A program made the position numbers and the translations under genes. From assembly GCA_049840475.1 (NCBI GenBank), contig JASGKX010000002.1, positions 248,001 to 312,000 on the forward strand: a stretch of DNA of 64,000 bases, written 5' to 3'. This document shows positions 45,392-54,666 of this stretch, one piece after another. The notes below the pieces were generated by a model. That model was not told the origin of the DNA. It made no database searches and was given only the letters and a program-made list of their open reading frames with translations. Numbering within the stretch: position 1 is the first letter of the stretch; every line of letters starts with the position of its first letter. Origin of the DNA: JBGVSA01 sp049840475 (GTDB lineage Bacteria > Pseudomonadota > Gammaproteobacteria > Burkholderiales > Rhodocyclaceae).

Positions 45392-46668
45392 GCCCGACCG
45401 TCGCACTATTCGCCATCTTCTTCGTCGCGCTCATGGCGGGCGTGCCGGTTGCCATCGCGCTGGCCTTGTCATCGATCTGCTATCTGCTGATCACCGACAT
45501 GGGGCTGGCCATCATGGCCAACCAGTTCTACAGCGGCATGGATTCGTTCGTCCTGCTGTGCATTCCGGGCTTCCTGCTGGCCGGCGGACTCATGAACGGC
45601 GGCGGCATCACCGACCGAATCGTGTCGTTCGGCAACGCATGGTTCGGCCACATCCGTGGCGGGCTTGCCATGGCCAACGTGTCGGCGTCGATGATCTTCG
45701 CCGGCATTTCCGGCACGGCAGTCTCCGAGGCAGCCAGCATCGGCTCTGTGATGATCCCGGCCATGAAGCGCAGCGGCTACGACGCATCGTTCTCAGGTGC
45801 AGTGACGGCCGTGGCATCCACTGTCGGTCCCATCATTCCGCCCAGCGTGCCGATGATCATCGTTGGCACACTCACCGGCCTGTCGGTGGGCAAGCTGTTC
45901 ATTGCGGGCGCGGTGCCGGGCCTCCTGATGGGCCTGACGATGGGCACCATCGCCTACGTGATTGCCTGCAAACGCGGCTATCCGAAGGGCGAAAAAGTCA
46001 GCATGCGCGAGCGCCTGCGTGCGACACGCGGTGCGATCTGGGCGATCCTCATGCCGGTGCTGCTCATCGGCGGCCTGGTGTCGGGCGTCTTCACGCCGAC
46101 CGAGGCGTCGATCTTCGCCGTCGTGTTCTCGCTGCTGGTGGGTTTCTTTGTCTACAAAGACCTCACCATCCGCAAGATGCTGGCCTGCATGGCGGAGACG
46201 ATCAGTGGCACTACCGGCATCCTGCTGCTCGTGGGCTTCGCCAACGTGTTCGCCTGGATTCTCACGTCCGAAGGCATCCCGCAACAAATCGCCGCCGGCC
46301 TGATGTCGATTACCGACAACAAGTATCTGCTGATCCTGCTCATCAACCTGTTGCTGCTGCTGGTTGGCATGTTCATGGAAACCATCGCCGCGCTGCTGAT
46401 CCTGTTCACGCCGTTGCTGGCGGTTGCCACGCAGATCGGCATGGACCCGATCCACTTTGCGGTAATGATGGTGATCAACCTCGTGATCGGCCTGACGACA
46501 CCACCAGTCGGGGTGTGCCTGTTCGTGGCACAAGGCATCGCCCGCGTGTCGCTTGTTGACATCGCCAAGGCGGCGGCTCCCTTCATCATCGGCAATATCG
46601 TGCTGCTGCTTCTGGTGGCTTACATTCCCGGGTTGTCCTTGTGGCTCCCTGCGCTGTTCGGCATGTAA
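45388..46668 (+). CDS. TRAP transporter large permease, DctM family
   Basis: A 426-residue inner-membrane protein with about 12 hydrophobic segments. Signatures are the start LFAIFFVALMAGVPVAIAL, FLLAGGLMNGGGI, SGTAVSEAASIGSVMIPAM and VGPIIPPSVPMIIVG. Its ATG overlaps the dctQ-type stop (ATGA). It moves the solute delivered by the DctP-type protein, driven by a Na+ or proton gradient. A strong terminator follows. Confidence 0.93.
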   Translation: MSPTVALFAIFFVALMAGVPVAIALALSSICYLLITDMGLAIMANQFYSGMDSFVLLCIPGFLLAGGLMNGGGITDRIVSFGNAWFGHIRGGLAMANVSASMIFAGISGTAVSEAASIGSVMIPAMKRSGYDASFSGAVTAVASTVGPIIPPSVPMIIVGTLTGLSVGKLFIAGAVPGLLMGLTMGTIAYVIACKRGYPKGEKVSMRERLRATRGAIWAILMPVLLIGGLVSGVFTPTEASIFAVVFSLLVGFFVYKDLTIRKMLACMAETISGTTGILLLVGFANVFAWILTSEGIPQQIAAGLMSITDNKYLLILLINLLLLLVGMFMETIAALLILFTPLLAVATQIGMDPIHFAVMMVINLVIGLTTPPVGVCLFVAQGIARVSLVDIAKAAAPFIIGNIVLLLLVAYIPGLSLWLPALFGM

Positions 46669-46687
46669 AAATTCGCCGAACCCACGC

Positions 46688-46718
46688 AAAAAAGGCCGGC
46701 GACATGCCGGCCTTTTTT
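46688..46718 (+). terminator. Bidirectional-looking terminator after the TRAP operon
   Basis: AAAAAAGGCCGGC-GACAT-GCCGGCCTTTTTT, a long perfect stem with A and T tracts on both sides, 20 bases after the dctM-type stop. Confidence 0.92.
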
Positions 46719-46820
46719 GCGACTGTCGAAGGCACGACATCTGGTTCTACGTGCGCCATCACCCGTTCGCCACTACACGGCCCCGACCTTCATCCGGTAC
46801 CCTGTCGATCGCCAGATCGC

Positions 46821-47951
46821 ATGGATGCCCCGATGACCCTGCGCTTTTACCCCCGCATCAGCGATATCCCCGCACCACAATGGGACGCGCTCGCCGGCAA
46901 TCAACCGTGCCTTGTGCATGCTTTCCTCGCCGCCATGGAAGACACCCATTGCGTCGGCCCAGGCACCGGATGGATGCCGCGCCACGCCACCTTGTGGGAT
47001 GGCGACACGCTCGTCGCCGCTGCGCCGCTGTACGCCAAATCACACTCGTGGGGGGAATACGTCTTCGATTGGGCCTGGGCCGATGCCTATCGGCAGCACG
47101 GTCTGGCCTATTACCCGAAATGGCTGTGCGCCCTGCCCTTCACGCCCGTGCCCGGCACACGCCTGCTGGCACGCGACGCAACGGCGCGAGAGGCACTGCT
47201 GGACGGACTGTTAGCGCACATCGATACCAGTGGAGCGTCGTCCCTTCACATCCTCTTCGCAGACGAAGACGAAATCGTAGCGGGCGCCGCGCGCGGCATG
47301 CTGGTGCGCGAAGGGGTGCAGTTCCATTGGCACAATGCGGGTTACACGGATTTCGATGGTTTTCTCGCCGCGCTGGCGCACGACAAGCGCAAGAAGATTC
47401 GGCAGGAACGCCGCAAGGTGGCAGACGCTGGTGTCACGCTTCGCGTGCTTGAAGGCTCGGCCATCGAGCCGTCCGATTGGACTTTTTTCGCTCGCTGCTA
47501 CACGACCACTTACGCCTTGCACGGCGCGACGCCGTACCTAAACCTCGCCTTTTTCCGCGCACTCGGTGAACGGCTACCGCAGGCGTGCGTGATGCTGCTC
47601 GCCGAGCGCGACGGCGAGCCGGTAGCCGCCAGCCTGCTGCTACGCGACGACACGGCCCTTTATGGCCGCTACTGGGGCGCGATCGAACAAATCCCCTGTC
47701 TGCATTTTGAGGCCTGCTACTACGCGCCGATCGCATACGCCATCGAACAGGGCCTGAGTCGGTTTGAAGGTGGCGCGCAAGGTGAGCACAAACTTGCTCG
47801 CGGGCTGGACCCGGTGCGCACGCGTTCGCTGCATTGGCTGCGCGACGCACGCTTTCATGACGCGGTGTCGCACTACCTGCAACGCGAGACGGGCGGCGTC
47901 GAGCTGTATATCAACGAGCTCGAAGGACGGCGGCCTTTCAGACAGGCATGA
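46821..47951 (+). CDS. N-acyltransferase of the FemAB-like/GNAT superfamily (PF04339-type)
   Basis: A 376-residue cytoplasmic protein. Segments YPRISDIPAPQWDALAG, YAKSHSWGEYVFDWAWADAY, KRKKIRQERRKV and FEGGAQGEHKLARGLDP fit the widespread family of peptidoglycan-type aminoacyl/N-acyl transferases of proteobacteria. The exact substrate is unknown. Two Met codons are close (46821 and 46833); no strong ribosome site separates them. Longer open sequence upstream runs through the TRAP terminator and is discarded. Confidence 0.8.
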   Translation: MDAPMTLRFYPRISDIPAPQWDALAGNQPCLVHAFLAAMEDTHCVGPGTGWMPRHATLWDGDTLVAAAPLYAKSHSWGEYVFDWAWADAYRQHGLAYYPKWLCALPFTPVPGTRLLARDATAREALLDGLLAHIDTSGASSLHILFADEDEIVAGAARGMLVREGVQFHWHNAGYTDFDGFLAALAHDKRKKIRQERRKVADAGVTLRVLEGSAIEPSDWTFFARCYTTTYALHGATPYLNLAFFRALGERLPQACVMLLAERDGEPVAASLLLRDDTALYGRYWGAIEQIPCLHFEACYYAPIAYAIEQGLSRFEGGAQGEHKLARGLDPVRTRSLHWLRDARFHDAVSHYLQRETGGVELYINELEGRRPFRQA

Positions 47952-47971
47952 CACGCAAATGAAGCCTGGGC

Positions 47972-48436
47972 TCACTCGCCCAGCGCGTACCCGTGCTGTC
48001 GCCACGCCTCGTAGACCACCACCGCCACGCTGTTGGAAAGATTGAGGCTGCGGCTCCCTGGGCGCATGGGAATGCGCAACCGCCGCTCGGTCGGAAAGCT
48101 CTCGCGAATGTGTTCCGGCAAGCCTTTCGACTCTGCGCCAAACACGAACACATCGCCCGGCTGATATTCGATCTCACCATACGGCCGGCTTGCACGCGTG
48201 GTCAGCGCAAAAAAGCGATGCCCTTCCAGCGCCGCGCAGCAGGTTTCCCAGTCCGGATGGACCGTGACGTTGACGAGATCGCGGTAATCCATGCCCGCTC
48301 GTGCGAGGTGCTTGTCAGAGAGCTCAAACCCCAGCGGTTCAACCAGATGCAGGCGCACACCGGCATTGGCGCACAGGCGCATGACGTTGCCCGTGTTGGG
48401 CGGAATTTCTGGCTGATGAAGTACGACGTGGAACAT
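47972..48436 (-). CDS. trmL: tRNA (cytidine(34)/uridine(34)-2'-O)-methyltransferase TrmL
   Basis: A 154-residue SPOUT enzyme that methylates the wobble ribose of tRNA-Leu isoacceptors. Motifs are HQPEIPPNTGNVMRLCANAG, LDYRDL-type AGMDYRDLVNV, FGAESKGLPEHI and the trefoil-knot end MRPGSRSLNLSNSVAVVVYEA. The ATG at 48436 was chosen with GGAGTGAG upstream; a GTG four codons earlier is possible. It starts 8 bases after the rmuC stop. Confidence 0.94.
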   Translation of the reverse strand: MFHVVLHQPEIPPNTGNVMRLCANAGVRLHLVEPLGFELSDKHLARAGMDYRDLVNVTVHPDWETCCAALEGHRFFALTTRASRPYGEIEYQPGDVFVFGAESKGLPEHIRESFPTERRLRIPMRPGSRSLNLSNSVAVVVYEAWRQHGYALGE

Positions 48437-48444
48437 ATGCGTGC

Positions 48445-49743
48445 TCACTCCACTTCGTCCGGCGCAGCGAGCGCCGCAGCGACTTCGTCCAACTGCACGG
48501 CTTCGATCTTGGCAAAGTGTCCGCTGATCTTCTTGCTGCTGGTGTGCACGTCCTGCACATCGTCATTGGCTTGACGAATGTGCGTAGCCAACTTCTGCAT
48601 GCGCTCGTCGAAGCGTGCGAAGTCCTTGGCAAGCTTGCCCAGTGCGTCCTTGATCAAGTGGATCTGCTTGCGCGTTTCCACGTCCTTGATGACTGCGCGC
48701 GCCGTGTTGAGCACGGCCATCAACGTGGTGGGCGACACGATCCACACATGGCGGTTCTGCGCATGCGCAACGACTTCCGGGTGATAGGCGTGGATTTCTG
48801 CGAACACGGCCTCGGCCGGCACGAACATTACCGCGCCGTCAGAGGTCTCGCCGGCCACGATGTACTTGTCGGCAATGGCGTCAACGTGCCGCTTGATGTC
48901 CGCACGGAAGGCATTCTGCGCCGTCTTGCGGTCAACATCGCCGAGCGAAGCGTCGAACATGCGGTGGTAGTTTTCGAGCGGGAACTTGGCATCGACGGCC
49001 ACGTTGCCGGTCGGCTCAGGCAAGCGCAGCAGACAGTCGGCGCGCACGCCCGAACGCAGCGTGACCTGAAAGCCATAGGCATCCGGCGGCAAGGCATTGC
49101 GCACCAGCGATTCAAGCTGCACTTCACCGAATGCGCCGCGCGCCTTCTTGTCGCCCAACAGTTCTTGCAGACTGACCACGTTAGTGGTGAGGTCGCCGAT
49201 CTTCTTTTGCGCTTCGTCGATGGTCGCCAGACGTGCCATGACGCTGGCAAAGGTCTCGTTGGTCTTCTTGAAGCCATCATCCAGCCGCTGATTGACGACG
49301 CCCGTAATGGCGTCGAGCCGCTCGTTGATGGTGCGCGTCAACGCTTCGATGCTTACTGTCTGCTGGGCCGATGCACCGCGCAAGCCGTTCTGCAGCAGTT
49401 CGCGGTCGGCGCGTGCGGTTTCCGACAGACTCTGCAGGGTCTGCGCGACGAGTTCGCTGCGCAGTTGATCGAGCCTCTGTGCGACGCCCGCCGACAATGC
49501 GCCGATACGCTCGGTGCTGTCCGTCTGCACGCCGGCGATGCGCTCGCTCACGCGATCGAGCCCGGCATACATGTCATTGAGCATGGCGCGATGGCTCGTT
49601 GCCATCGCGGCGTCCATGCGTTGCAGGAGCGCTTCGTCGTGCGCGTTGCGTGCAGCGGCCAGACGCCCTTGGCGCAGCGCCATCCATATCACCACCGCCG
49701 CCAGCACGCACAGCGCGGCAGCCATCAGCCACATCGGGTTCAT
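48445..49743 (-). CDS. rmuC: RmuC-family DNA recombination protein
   Basis: A 432-residue protein: an N-terminal membrane anchor (PMWLMAAALCVLAAVVIWMAL), a coiled-coil region (about 40-190) and a nuclease-like RmuC domain with GAFGEVQLESLVRNALP, VAVDAKFPLENYHRM and AVMFVPAEAVFAEIHAYH. The first M (MNPM) is taken as start. The family limits DNA inversions in E. coli; the mechanism is unsettled. It starts three bases after the yaeQ stop and precedes trmL. Confidence 0.92.
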   Translation of the reverse strand: MNPMWLMAAALCVLAAVVIWMALRQGRLAAARNAHDEALLQRMDAAMATSHRAMLNDMYAGLDRVSERIAGVQTDSTERIGALSAGVAQRLDQLRSELVAQTLQSLSETARADRELLQNGLRGASAQQTVSIEALTRTINERLDAITGVVNQRLDDGFKKTNETFASVMARLATIDEAQKKIGDLTTNVVSLQELLGDKKARGAFGEVQLESLVRNALPPDAYGFQVTLRSGVRADCLLRLPEPTGNVAVDAKFPLENYHRMFDASLGDVDRKTAQNAFRADIKRHVDAIADKYIVAGETSDGAVMFVPAEAVFAEIHAYHPEVVAHAQNRHVWIVSPTTLMAVLNTARAVIKDVETRKQIHLIKDALGKLAKDFARFDERMQKLATHIRQANDDVQDVHTSSKKISGHFAKIEAVQLDEVAAALAAPDEVE

Positions 49744-49746
49744 GCT

Positions 49747-50283
49747 TCAGGTCCCTAGACGTTCAGGTTCGATCTGGACGGTATCGGATTCGGCCGCGAC
49801 GATCACGGCGCCGTCCTGGATCGTGCATTGCAGTCGCATGCCGCGCTCGGCCAACGCAGTGAGCGCGGCGCAGTCCTGCGGCGAGATACGCCAGACTTCA
49901 AGCTTGGGCAGCGCACGCAGGGCGGCCTCGTTCTGGCGCCACCAGATGTCCTGCGCGCGACCGTACAGATACAGCAGCACGCGGTCGGCGCGGCCGCTGG
50001 CGCGGCGCAGGATGCGCTCATCGGGCTGGCCGACCTCGATCCAGGTGCGGACTGCACCCGTGAGATCGCGATCCCACAACGCGGGTTCGTCGTCGGTCGA
50101 GATACCGCGGCCGAACTCCAGCGATTCGCTGGCATTCAGGACAAAGGCGAGCAACCTGACCATCAGGCGCTCGTCGGTTTCGGAAGGATGCCGGGCCAGC
50201 GTCAGTGCGTGGTCGGCGTAATACTGGCGGTCGAGATCGGCGATGCCGACTTCAGCCTTGAAAACCGTGGAACGAAGAGCCAA
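49747..50283 (-). CDS. YaeQ family protein
   Basis: A 178-residue protein with the YaeQ signature MALRSTVFKAEVGIADLDRQYYADHALTLARHPSETDERLM. The middle holds FGRGISTDDEPALWDRDLTGAVRTWIEVGQPDERI, an acidic pattern of the PD-(D/E)XK-like fold. Family role is unknown, though a nuclease-like fold is reported. It lies between the tusA-like gene and rmuC on the same strand. Confidence 0.92.
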   Translation of the reverse strand: MALRSTVFKAEVGIADLDRQYYADHALTLARHPSETDERLMVRLLAFVLNASESLEFGRGISTDDEPALWDRDLTGAVRTWIEVGQPDERILRRASGRADRVLLYLYGRAQDIWWRQNEAALRALPKLEVWRISPQDCAALTALAERGMRLQCTIQDGAVIVAAESDTVQIEPERLGT

Positions 50284-50292
50284 GACGTCCCC

Positions 50293-50523
50293 TTACTTAC
50301 GGCGGATGAGAAAGGTGAACTCATCCGGCGGCGTCTCGGTGGTTTGCAGCAGCTCGTGCCCGGTCTGGCGCGCGAAGGCTGCAAAGTCCTGCACCGTCGC
50401 CGGATCGGTCGCCACCACGCGCAGCACCTTGCCGGTTTCCAGCACCGCCAGCGCTTTCTTGGCCCGCAGAATGGGCAGTGGGCATTTCAGGCCCTTAACA
50501 TCGAGTTCCTGGTCGAATTCCAT
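50293..50523 (-). CDS. TusA-family sulfurtransferase
   Basis: A 76-residue protein with the CPxP motif KGLKCPLPILRAKKAL (reactive Cys near residue 14). TusA proteins relay persulfide sulfur, for example to tRNA thiolation or molybdenum cofactor steps. The start MEFDQELDVKG was chosen over an upstream Met since it matches the family and GGAGAACAAAA lies just before it. Sits 9 bases upstream of yaeQ. Confidence 0.88.
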   Translation of the reverse strand: MEFDQELDVKGLKCPLPILRAKKALAVLETGKVLRVVATDPATVQDFAAFARQTGHELLQTTETPPDEFTFLIRRK

Positions 50524-50589
50524 TTTTGTTCTCCGTGGACCGGAGCATTCTACCCGCTCGCACCCCGCATCACCGCAAGGCGTCAACGG

Positions 50590-52056
50590 TCACTTGCCCT
50601 CGCGGTCCTTTTTGTCTTCGAGCTGGCGGGCACGCAACTCGCGCAGGCGTGCGTCGATGGACGCCTGCTCGTAATAGTCGCCGCCGCCGCTGCGCTGGGC
50701 CACACGCAACTGGTCGATGGCTGCCGGCACGTTGCCGCGCAGCACGTACATCTCGGCCAGCGAACGATGTTGCTGGGCCGGCTGCTTAAGCGCTTCATAG
50801 GCGCGCGCCTGCAGGGCGTAGAGGCGGTCGTCCTGCGAATTGAAGATCAGATCGCGCATCATCGACAAAGCCTGTTGTGGCTGATTGCCGTCGAGATAGG
50901 CGTCGATCTCGCAATACACCAGCGCATGGCTGCGCGGGAAATGGCCACGCGCATCGCGGCAGATGCGCGCCGCATCGGCGTACTTGTTTTGAGCACTGGC
51001 GATATCCGCAGCGAGCCCGTCGATCATCGGACTGGATATCTTCATGTCGCGCAGCGCCTGCAGCGCGGCCTCGGCGTCCGCATTGTTGCGTGCCCGCAGA
51101 CTGGCGCGGGCCAGTCCGTAATTCTTGGCCAGCAGCTCGATCTGCCGCGTGCCGGTGCGGCTCTTGAAGCGCGCAACCGCCTCGGTCGGCGTGCCGTTCA
51201 GTGCTTCGAGCTTGGCGCGCACCATGGTGAATTCGGGCGAATCGACGACCTGACGGTACTTCACGCCCTGCGCGCGGTTTTCCATGTCGGCGATCCGGTC
51301 CATGGTCAACGGGTGGGTCTGGAGGTAGGCCGGCGCGTTGGCTTCGTTCAGCCGATTGGCTTTCTGCAGGCGCTCAAAGAATGCCGGCATGCCCTGAACA
51401 TCAAAACCGGCAGCCTCCAGCGTCTGGAAGCCAACGCGATCGGCTTCGCGTTCGAAGTCGCGCGAATAGGCCAGTTGCCCCTGGATCGCAGCAGCCTGCC
51501 CCGCCACGATCGCCGCTTCGGAAATCTGCGAATTCGGCACGCGCGAGGCAAGGATCGCCACCAGCAGCGACGCCAGCATGGTCACCGTGGCATTGCTCTG
51601 CAGCGCAAGCTGGCGTGCAATGTGACGTTGCTCGACGTGACCGATTTCGTGCGCCAGCACCGAGGCCAGTTCGGATTCGGCCTGCGCCGCCAGTATCAGC
51701 CCCGTATGTACGCCGATGTAGCCGCCCGGCATGGCGAAGGCATTGATGGTCGGGTCGCGCAGAACGAAAAAGTAGAAATCCTGGCCGCGCATGCCGCTGG
51801 CCGACACCAGCCGGTTACCCAACACATTGAGGTAGTCCTCGACTTCGGCGTCGTCCAGGTAGGTTGCATCCTGGAAGCGGATTTCGCGCATGACCTGCTC
51901 GCCGATCTTGCGTTCCTGCGCCGGGGACAACCCCGCTTGCGAGGAGTCGCCCAGATCGGGCAGCGTATTGGCGAGCTGCGCGGCGACAGGCTGGACGGCC
52001 ATGAGGGCCGAAAGCGTGAGAGCCAGGCAACTGCGGAGACAATGGCGGACGTTCAT
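50590..52056 (-). CDS. M48-family periplasmic metalloprotease with TPR domain (BepA-like)
   Basis: A 488-residue protein. Signal peptide: MNVRHCLRSCLALTLSALMAVQPVAAQ. The M48 zinc motif HEIGH is at 136-140, and ESDRVGF-type EREADRVGFQTLEAAG supplies the third ligand. The C-terminal third is TPR-like (about 330-480, with PSQQHR repeats such as AYEALKQPAQQHRSLAEMY). BepA-type proteases police outer-membrane assembly. A longer upstream frame lacks a signal peptide. The gene is divergent from moaC. Confidence 0.9.
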   Translation of the reverse strand: MNVRHCLRSCLALTLSALMAVQPVAAQLANTLPDLGDSSQAGLSPAQERKIGEQVMREIRFQDATYLDDAEVEDYLNVLGNRLVSASGMRGQDFYFFVLRDPTINAFAMPGGYIGVHTGLILAAQAESELASVLAHEIGHVEQRHIARQLALQSNATVTMLASLLVAILASRVPNSQISEAAIVAGQAAAIQGQLAYSRDFEREADRVGFQTLEAAGFDVQGMPAFFERLQKANRLNEANAPAYLQTHPLTMDRIADMENRAQGVKYRQVVDSPEFTMVRAKLEALNGTPTEAVARFKSRTGTRQIELLAKNYGLARASLRARNNADAEAALQALRDMKISSPMIDGLAADIASAQNKYADAARICRDARGHFPRSHALVYCEIDAYLDGNQPQQALSMMRDLIFNSQDDRLYALQARAYEALKQPAQQHRSLAEMYVLRGNVPAAIDQLRVAQRSGGGDYYEQASIDARLRELRARQLEDKKDREGK

Positions 52057-52111
52057 GGGGGGGTATGATACTTCCCGGCGATTTGGCACGGCCATGTGCG
52101 GTATGTAACTA

Positions 52112-52627
52112 ATGACTATGAACCATTCACATCCAAAAGACACGCCCACCGGTCTGACCCACTTTGACGCGGCCGGTCAGGCTCACATGGTTGATGTCGG
52201 CACCAAGCCTGCCACGGCCCGCCGGGCCGTCGCCAATGGGCGCATCCGGATGCTGCCGGCCACGCTGGACGCTATCCGCCAAGGCACGGCCCGCAAGGGC
52301 GACGTGTTGGGCGTGGCCCGCATTGCCGCCATCCAGGGCGCCAAGCGCGCGAGCGACACGATTCCCCTGTGTCACCCCATCGCATTGACCCGCGTGGCGG
52401 TTGAATTCGATATCGAAGAAGCCGATCACGCTGTCCGCTGTACCGTCACCGCCGAATGCGTCGGCCAGACCGGCGTCGAGATGGAGGCGCTGTGCGCCGT
52501 CTCGGCCGGACTGCTGACCATTTATGACATGTGCAAGGCCGTCGATCGCGGCATGCGCATCGAAGGCATCGGTCTGCTCGAAAAGGACGGCGGCAAATCG
52601 GGCAGTTGGCGTGCAGAGAGCGCCTGA
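52112..52627 (+). CDS. moaC: Cyclic pyranopterin monophosphate synthase MoaC
   Basis: A 171-residue enzyme for the second step of molybdenum cofactor synthesis. Motifs are MVDVGTKPATARRAVANGRI, LCHPIALTRVAVEF (His and active-site segment), VTAECVGQTGVEMEALCAVSAGLLTIYDMCKAVDRGM and LLEKDGGKSG. The protein is full length. Start at 52112 or 52118; neither has a strong ribosome site. It is unlinked from moaA at 2.8 kb. Confidence 0.95.
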   Translation: MTMNHSHPKDTPTGLTHFDAAGQAHMVDVGTKPATARRAVANGRIRMLPATLDAIRQGTARKGDVLGVARIAAIQGAKRASDTIPLCHPIALTRVAVEFDIEEADHAVRCTVTAECVGQTGVEMEALCAVSAGLLTIYDMCKAVDRGMRIEGIGLLEKDGGKSGSWRAESA

Positions 52628-52699
52628 CGGAACGGAACTTTCCCCGACATCGCGGCACGAATTTCGGACAATAACGCCGGACACCTGCTCGGATATCTC

Positions 52700-54181
52700 A
52701 TGGCCAAGGAAATCGAACTCAAACTGGCGTTGCCGCCCGCGGCACGCGAGCGTCTGCTGGCGCATCCGCTCATCGCCTCAGCCCCGCATGCCGAACCTCC
52801 GGCGTTGCTCATCAACACGTATTTCGACACGCCCGACTTCGCATTGCGTGCCGCACGCGTAGCCGTGCGCACACGGCAGATCGGCGAACGCTGGCTGCAG
52901 ACCGTCAAGTGCGCCGCACCGTCGGCCGGCGGATTGTCGTCGCGGCCCGAATGGGAACAGCCCTACGACGGCCAATTCGACTTCACCGCCGTCGATGACG
53001 AGTTCGCGCGCGGGCTGCTCGACGCTCACGCCGAAGACATCGTGCCGGTGTTCACCACCAACTTCGAGCGCGACACGCGTGTGGCAGAACCGCGTGCGGG
53101 GGTGCGCATCCTGATCATGATCGACCACGGCAAGATCGAAGCGGCCGGCCGCGAACAGATCATCAGCGAAGTGGAACTCGAACTGGCGGAAGGCAGCGCC
53201 GAAGACCTGTTCGAGTTCGCTATCCAACTGGCGTCGGCCCTGCCCCTGTTGCCGGAAGATGCCAGCAAGGCCCAGCGCGGCTTCGATCTCTTCCTGGGCG
53301 CAGAGCCACAGGTGGTGCGCTCCGGGTATGTGAGTATCGACCCGGCGACCGAGCCGGTGACGGCGTTCAGAAAGCTCGCCTACGACTGTCTCGCCGCATG
53401 GCAAACCAACATCGGGCTGGCACGCTCCCGCGACGATGACGCTTTCATCCATCAGGCGCGGGTGGCGATGCGGCGCCTGCGGTCACTGATCCACGCTTTT
53501 GAAGAAGTCCTGGACGAAGGCTTCGCCACACACTGGAACGAATTGCTCTCCGAGCTGGCCGGGCGCCTTGGCCTGGCTCGCGATCTGGACGTAATGCGCA
53601 CCAGCATCCTGCGGCCGCTGGCCGACAGCGGCGAAACGTTCGACGCCCTCGTGGCCGAGCGTTTGCTCGCGCGGACAGAGCAGGAAATCGCGGTCGTGCG
53701 GGCTGCCGTGCGCGCCGACCTGTCGGAAGCCGGCGTCGGCGTGCCGATGCTATCGCTGGCCCGCGCGCTCAACGCACTCCCGCCTGCCGCCCCCGGAACC
53801 GATCTGCCAACGCTTGCACGCCGGGCACTGCGCCGTGCGCGTGAGCGTGTCGCCAAGCGACTCGAAGCCGCCGAGTCGGGTCAGGACGGCGCGCGCCTGC
53901 ACTCCCTGCGTATCGCATGCAAGCGCCTGCGCTACATCTCGGATGCGCTGCTGGCGGTGCGCGGAAAAAAACGCAGCAAGCGGCAGGAGCGACTGGTGCA
54001 AGTGCAGAAAGAACTGGGCTACCTGAACGATCTGCGCACCAGCCAGGCCACGCTCGCCGATTGGGCGCACGACGACGTGCCCATGCTCGAAGCGCGAGCC
54101 TATCTGCTCGGCTGGCATGCACATTCCGCAGCCCAGGCACGGCGCAACGCGCTGAATCTGTTGCGCAAGATTACCGACTGA
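52700..54181 (+). CDS. CYTH-CHAD domain protein
   Basis: A 493-residue protein. The N-terminal CYTH (triphosphate tunnel) domain spans about 1-205: MAKEIELKLAL carries the ExExK motif, with FDTPDFALR and RTRQIGERWLQTVK. The C-terminal CHAD domain spans about 215-490, with IHQARVAMRRLRSLIHAFEEV and RIACKRLRYISDAL. CHAD domains bind polyphosphate, and CYTH enzymes cleave inorganic triphosphate; both statements are from the families. It precedes sixA by 14 bases. Confidence 0.93.
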   Translation: MAKEIELKLALPPAARERLLAHPLIASAPHAEPPALLINTYFDTPDFALRAARVAVRTRQIGERWLQTVKCAAPSAGGLSSRPEWEQPYDGQFDFTAVDDEFARGLLDAHAEDIVPVFTTNFERDTRVAEPRAGVRILIMIDHGKIEAAGREQIISEVELELAEGSAEDLFEFAIQLASALPLLPEDASKAQRGFDLFLGAEPQVVRSGYVSIDPATEPVTAFRKLAYDCLAAWQTNIGLARSRDDDAFIHQARVAMRRLRSLIHAFEEVLDEGFATHWNELLSELAGRLGLARDLDVMRTSILRPLADSGETFDALVAERLLARTEQEIAVVRAAVRADLSEAGVGVPMLSLARALNALPPAAPGTDLPTLARRALRRARERVAKRLEAAESGQDGARLHSLRIACKRLRYISDALLAVRGKKRSKRQERLVQVQKELGYLNDLRTSQATLADWAHDDVPMLEARAYLLGWHAHSAAQARRNALNLLRKITD

Positions 54182-54195
54182 GTCCAGAGGCCGAC

Positions 54196-54666
54196 ATGGA
54201 CCTTCTGCTATGGCGCCACGCCGAAGCTGCCGACGGCAGCCCCGACGATGCGCGCGAACTGACCGCCAATGGCGTGCGCCAGGCCGAACGCATGGCGCGC
54301 TGGCTCGATCGGCATGCGCCGAAAGACCTGCGCATCATCGTCAGCCCCGCAGTACGCACGCAGCAAACCGTGCAGGCCTGGACGCGCGACTATGAAACCG
54401 TCGCGGCAGTCGGCACGCACGCCCGTGCGCAGGATCTCGTCCGCGCCGCCAACTGGCCGGACTCGTCTCAGCCGGTCATGATCGTCGGCCACCAACCCAC
54501 GCTGGGCGAAGTTGCCTCGCTGCTGCTGCATGGCGCCACGGCGCCGACGGCATTCAAGAAAGGTGCTGTGTGGTGGCTGCGCCATCGCCTACGCGACGGC
54601 GAACCGCAGACGGTCCTGCACAGCGTGATGACGGCCGAGATGGCCGGCAGCAAGGACGAACGCTAA
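54196..54666 (+). CDS. sixA: Phosphohistidine phosphatase SixA
   Basis: A 156-residue histidine-phosphatase-superfamily protein. The RHG-type motif is LLWRHAEAADGSPD, the second catalytic His is in IVGHQPTLGEV, and SPAVRTQQT supplies an Arg. SixA removes phosphate from histidine in phosphorelay proteins such as those of the nitrogen PTS. CAGAGGCCGAC precedes the ATG. It shares a strand with the CYTH-CHAD gene and overlaps the convergent ppiC by four bases. Confidence 0.92.
   Translation: MDLLLWRHAEAADGSPDDARELTANGVRQAERMARWLDRHAPKDLRIIVSPAVRTQQTVQAWTRDYETVAAVGTHARAQDLVRAANWPDSSQPVMIVGHQPTLGEVASLLLHGATAPTAFKKGAVWWLRHRLRDGEPQTVLHSVMTAEMAGSKDER

Noticed and set aside
44880..46559. A 559-codon frame running on from dctQ across dctM
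   Set aside because: After the dctQ frame break it is a shadow of the well-conserved dctM gene.
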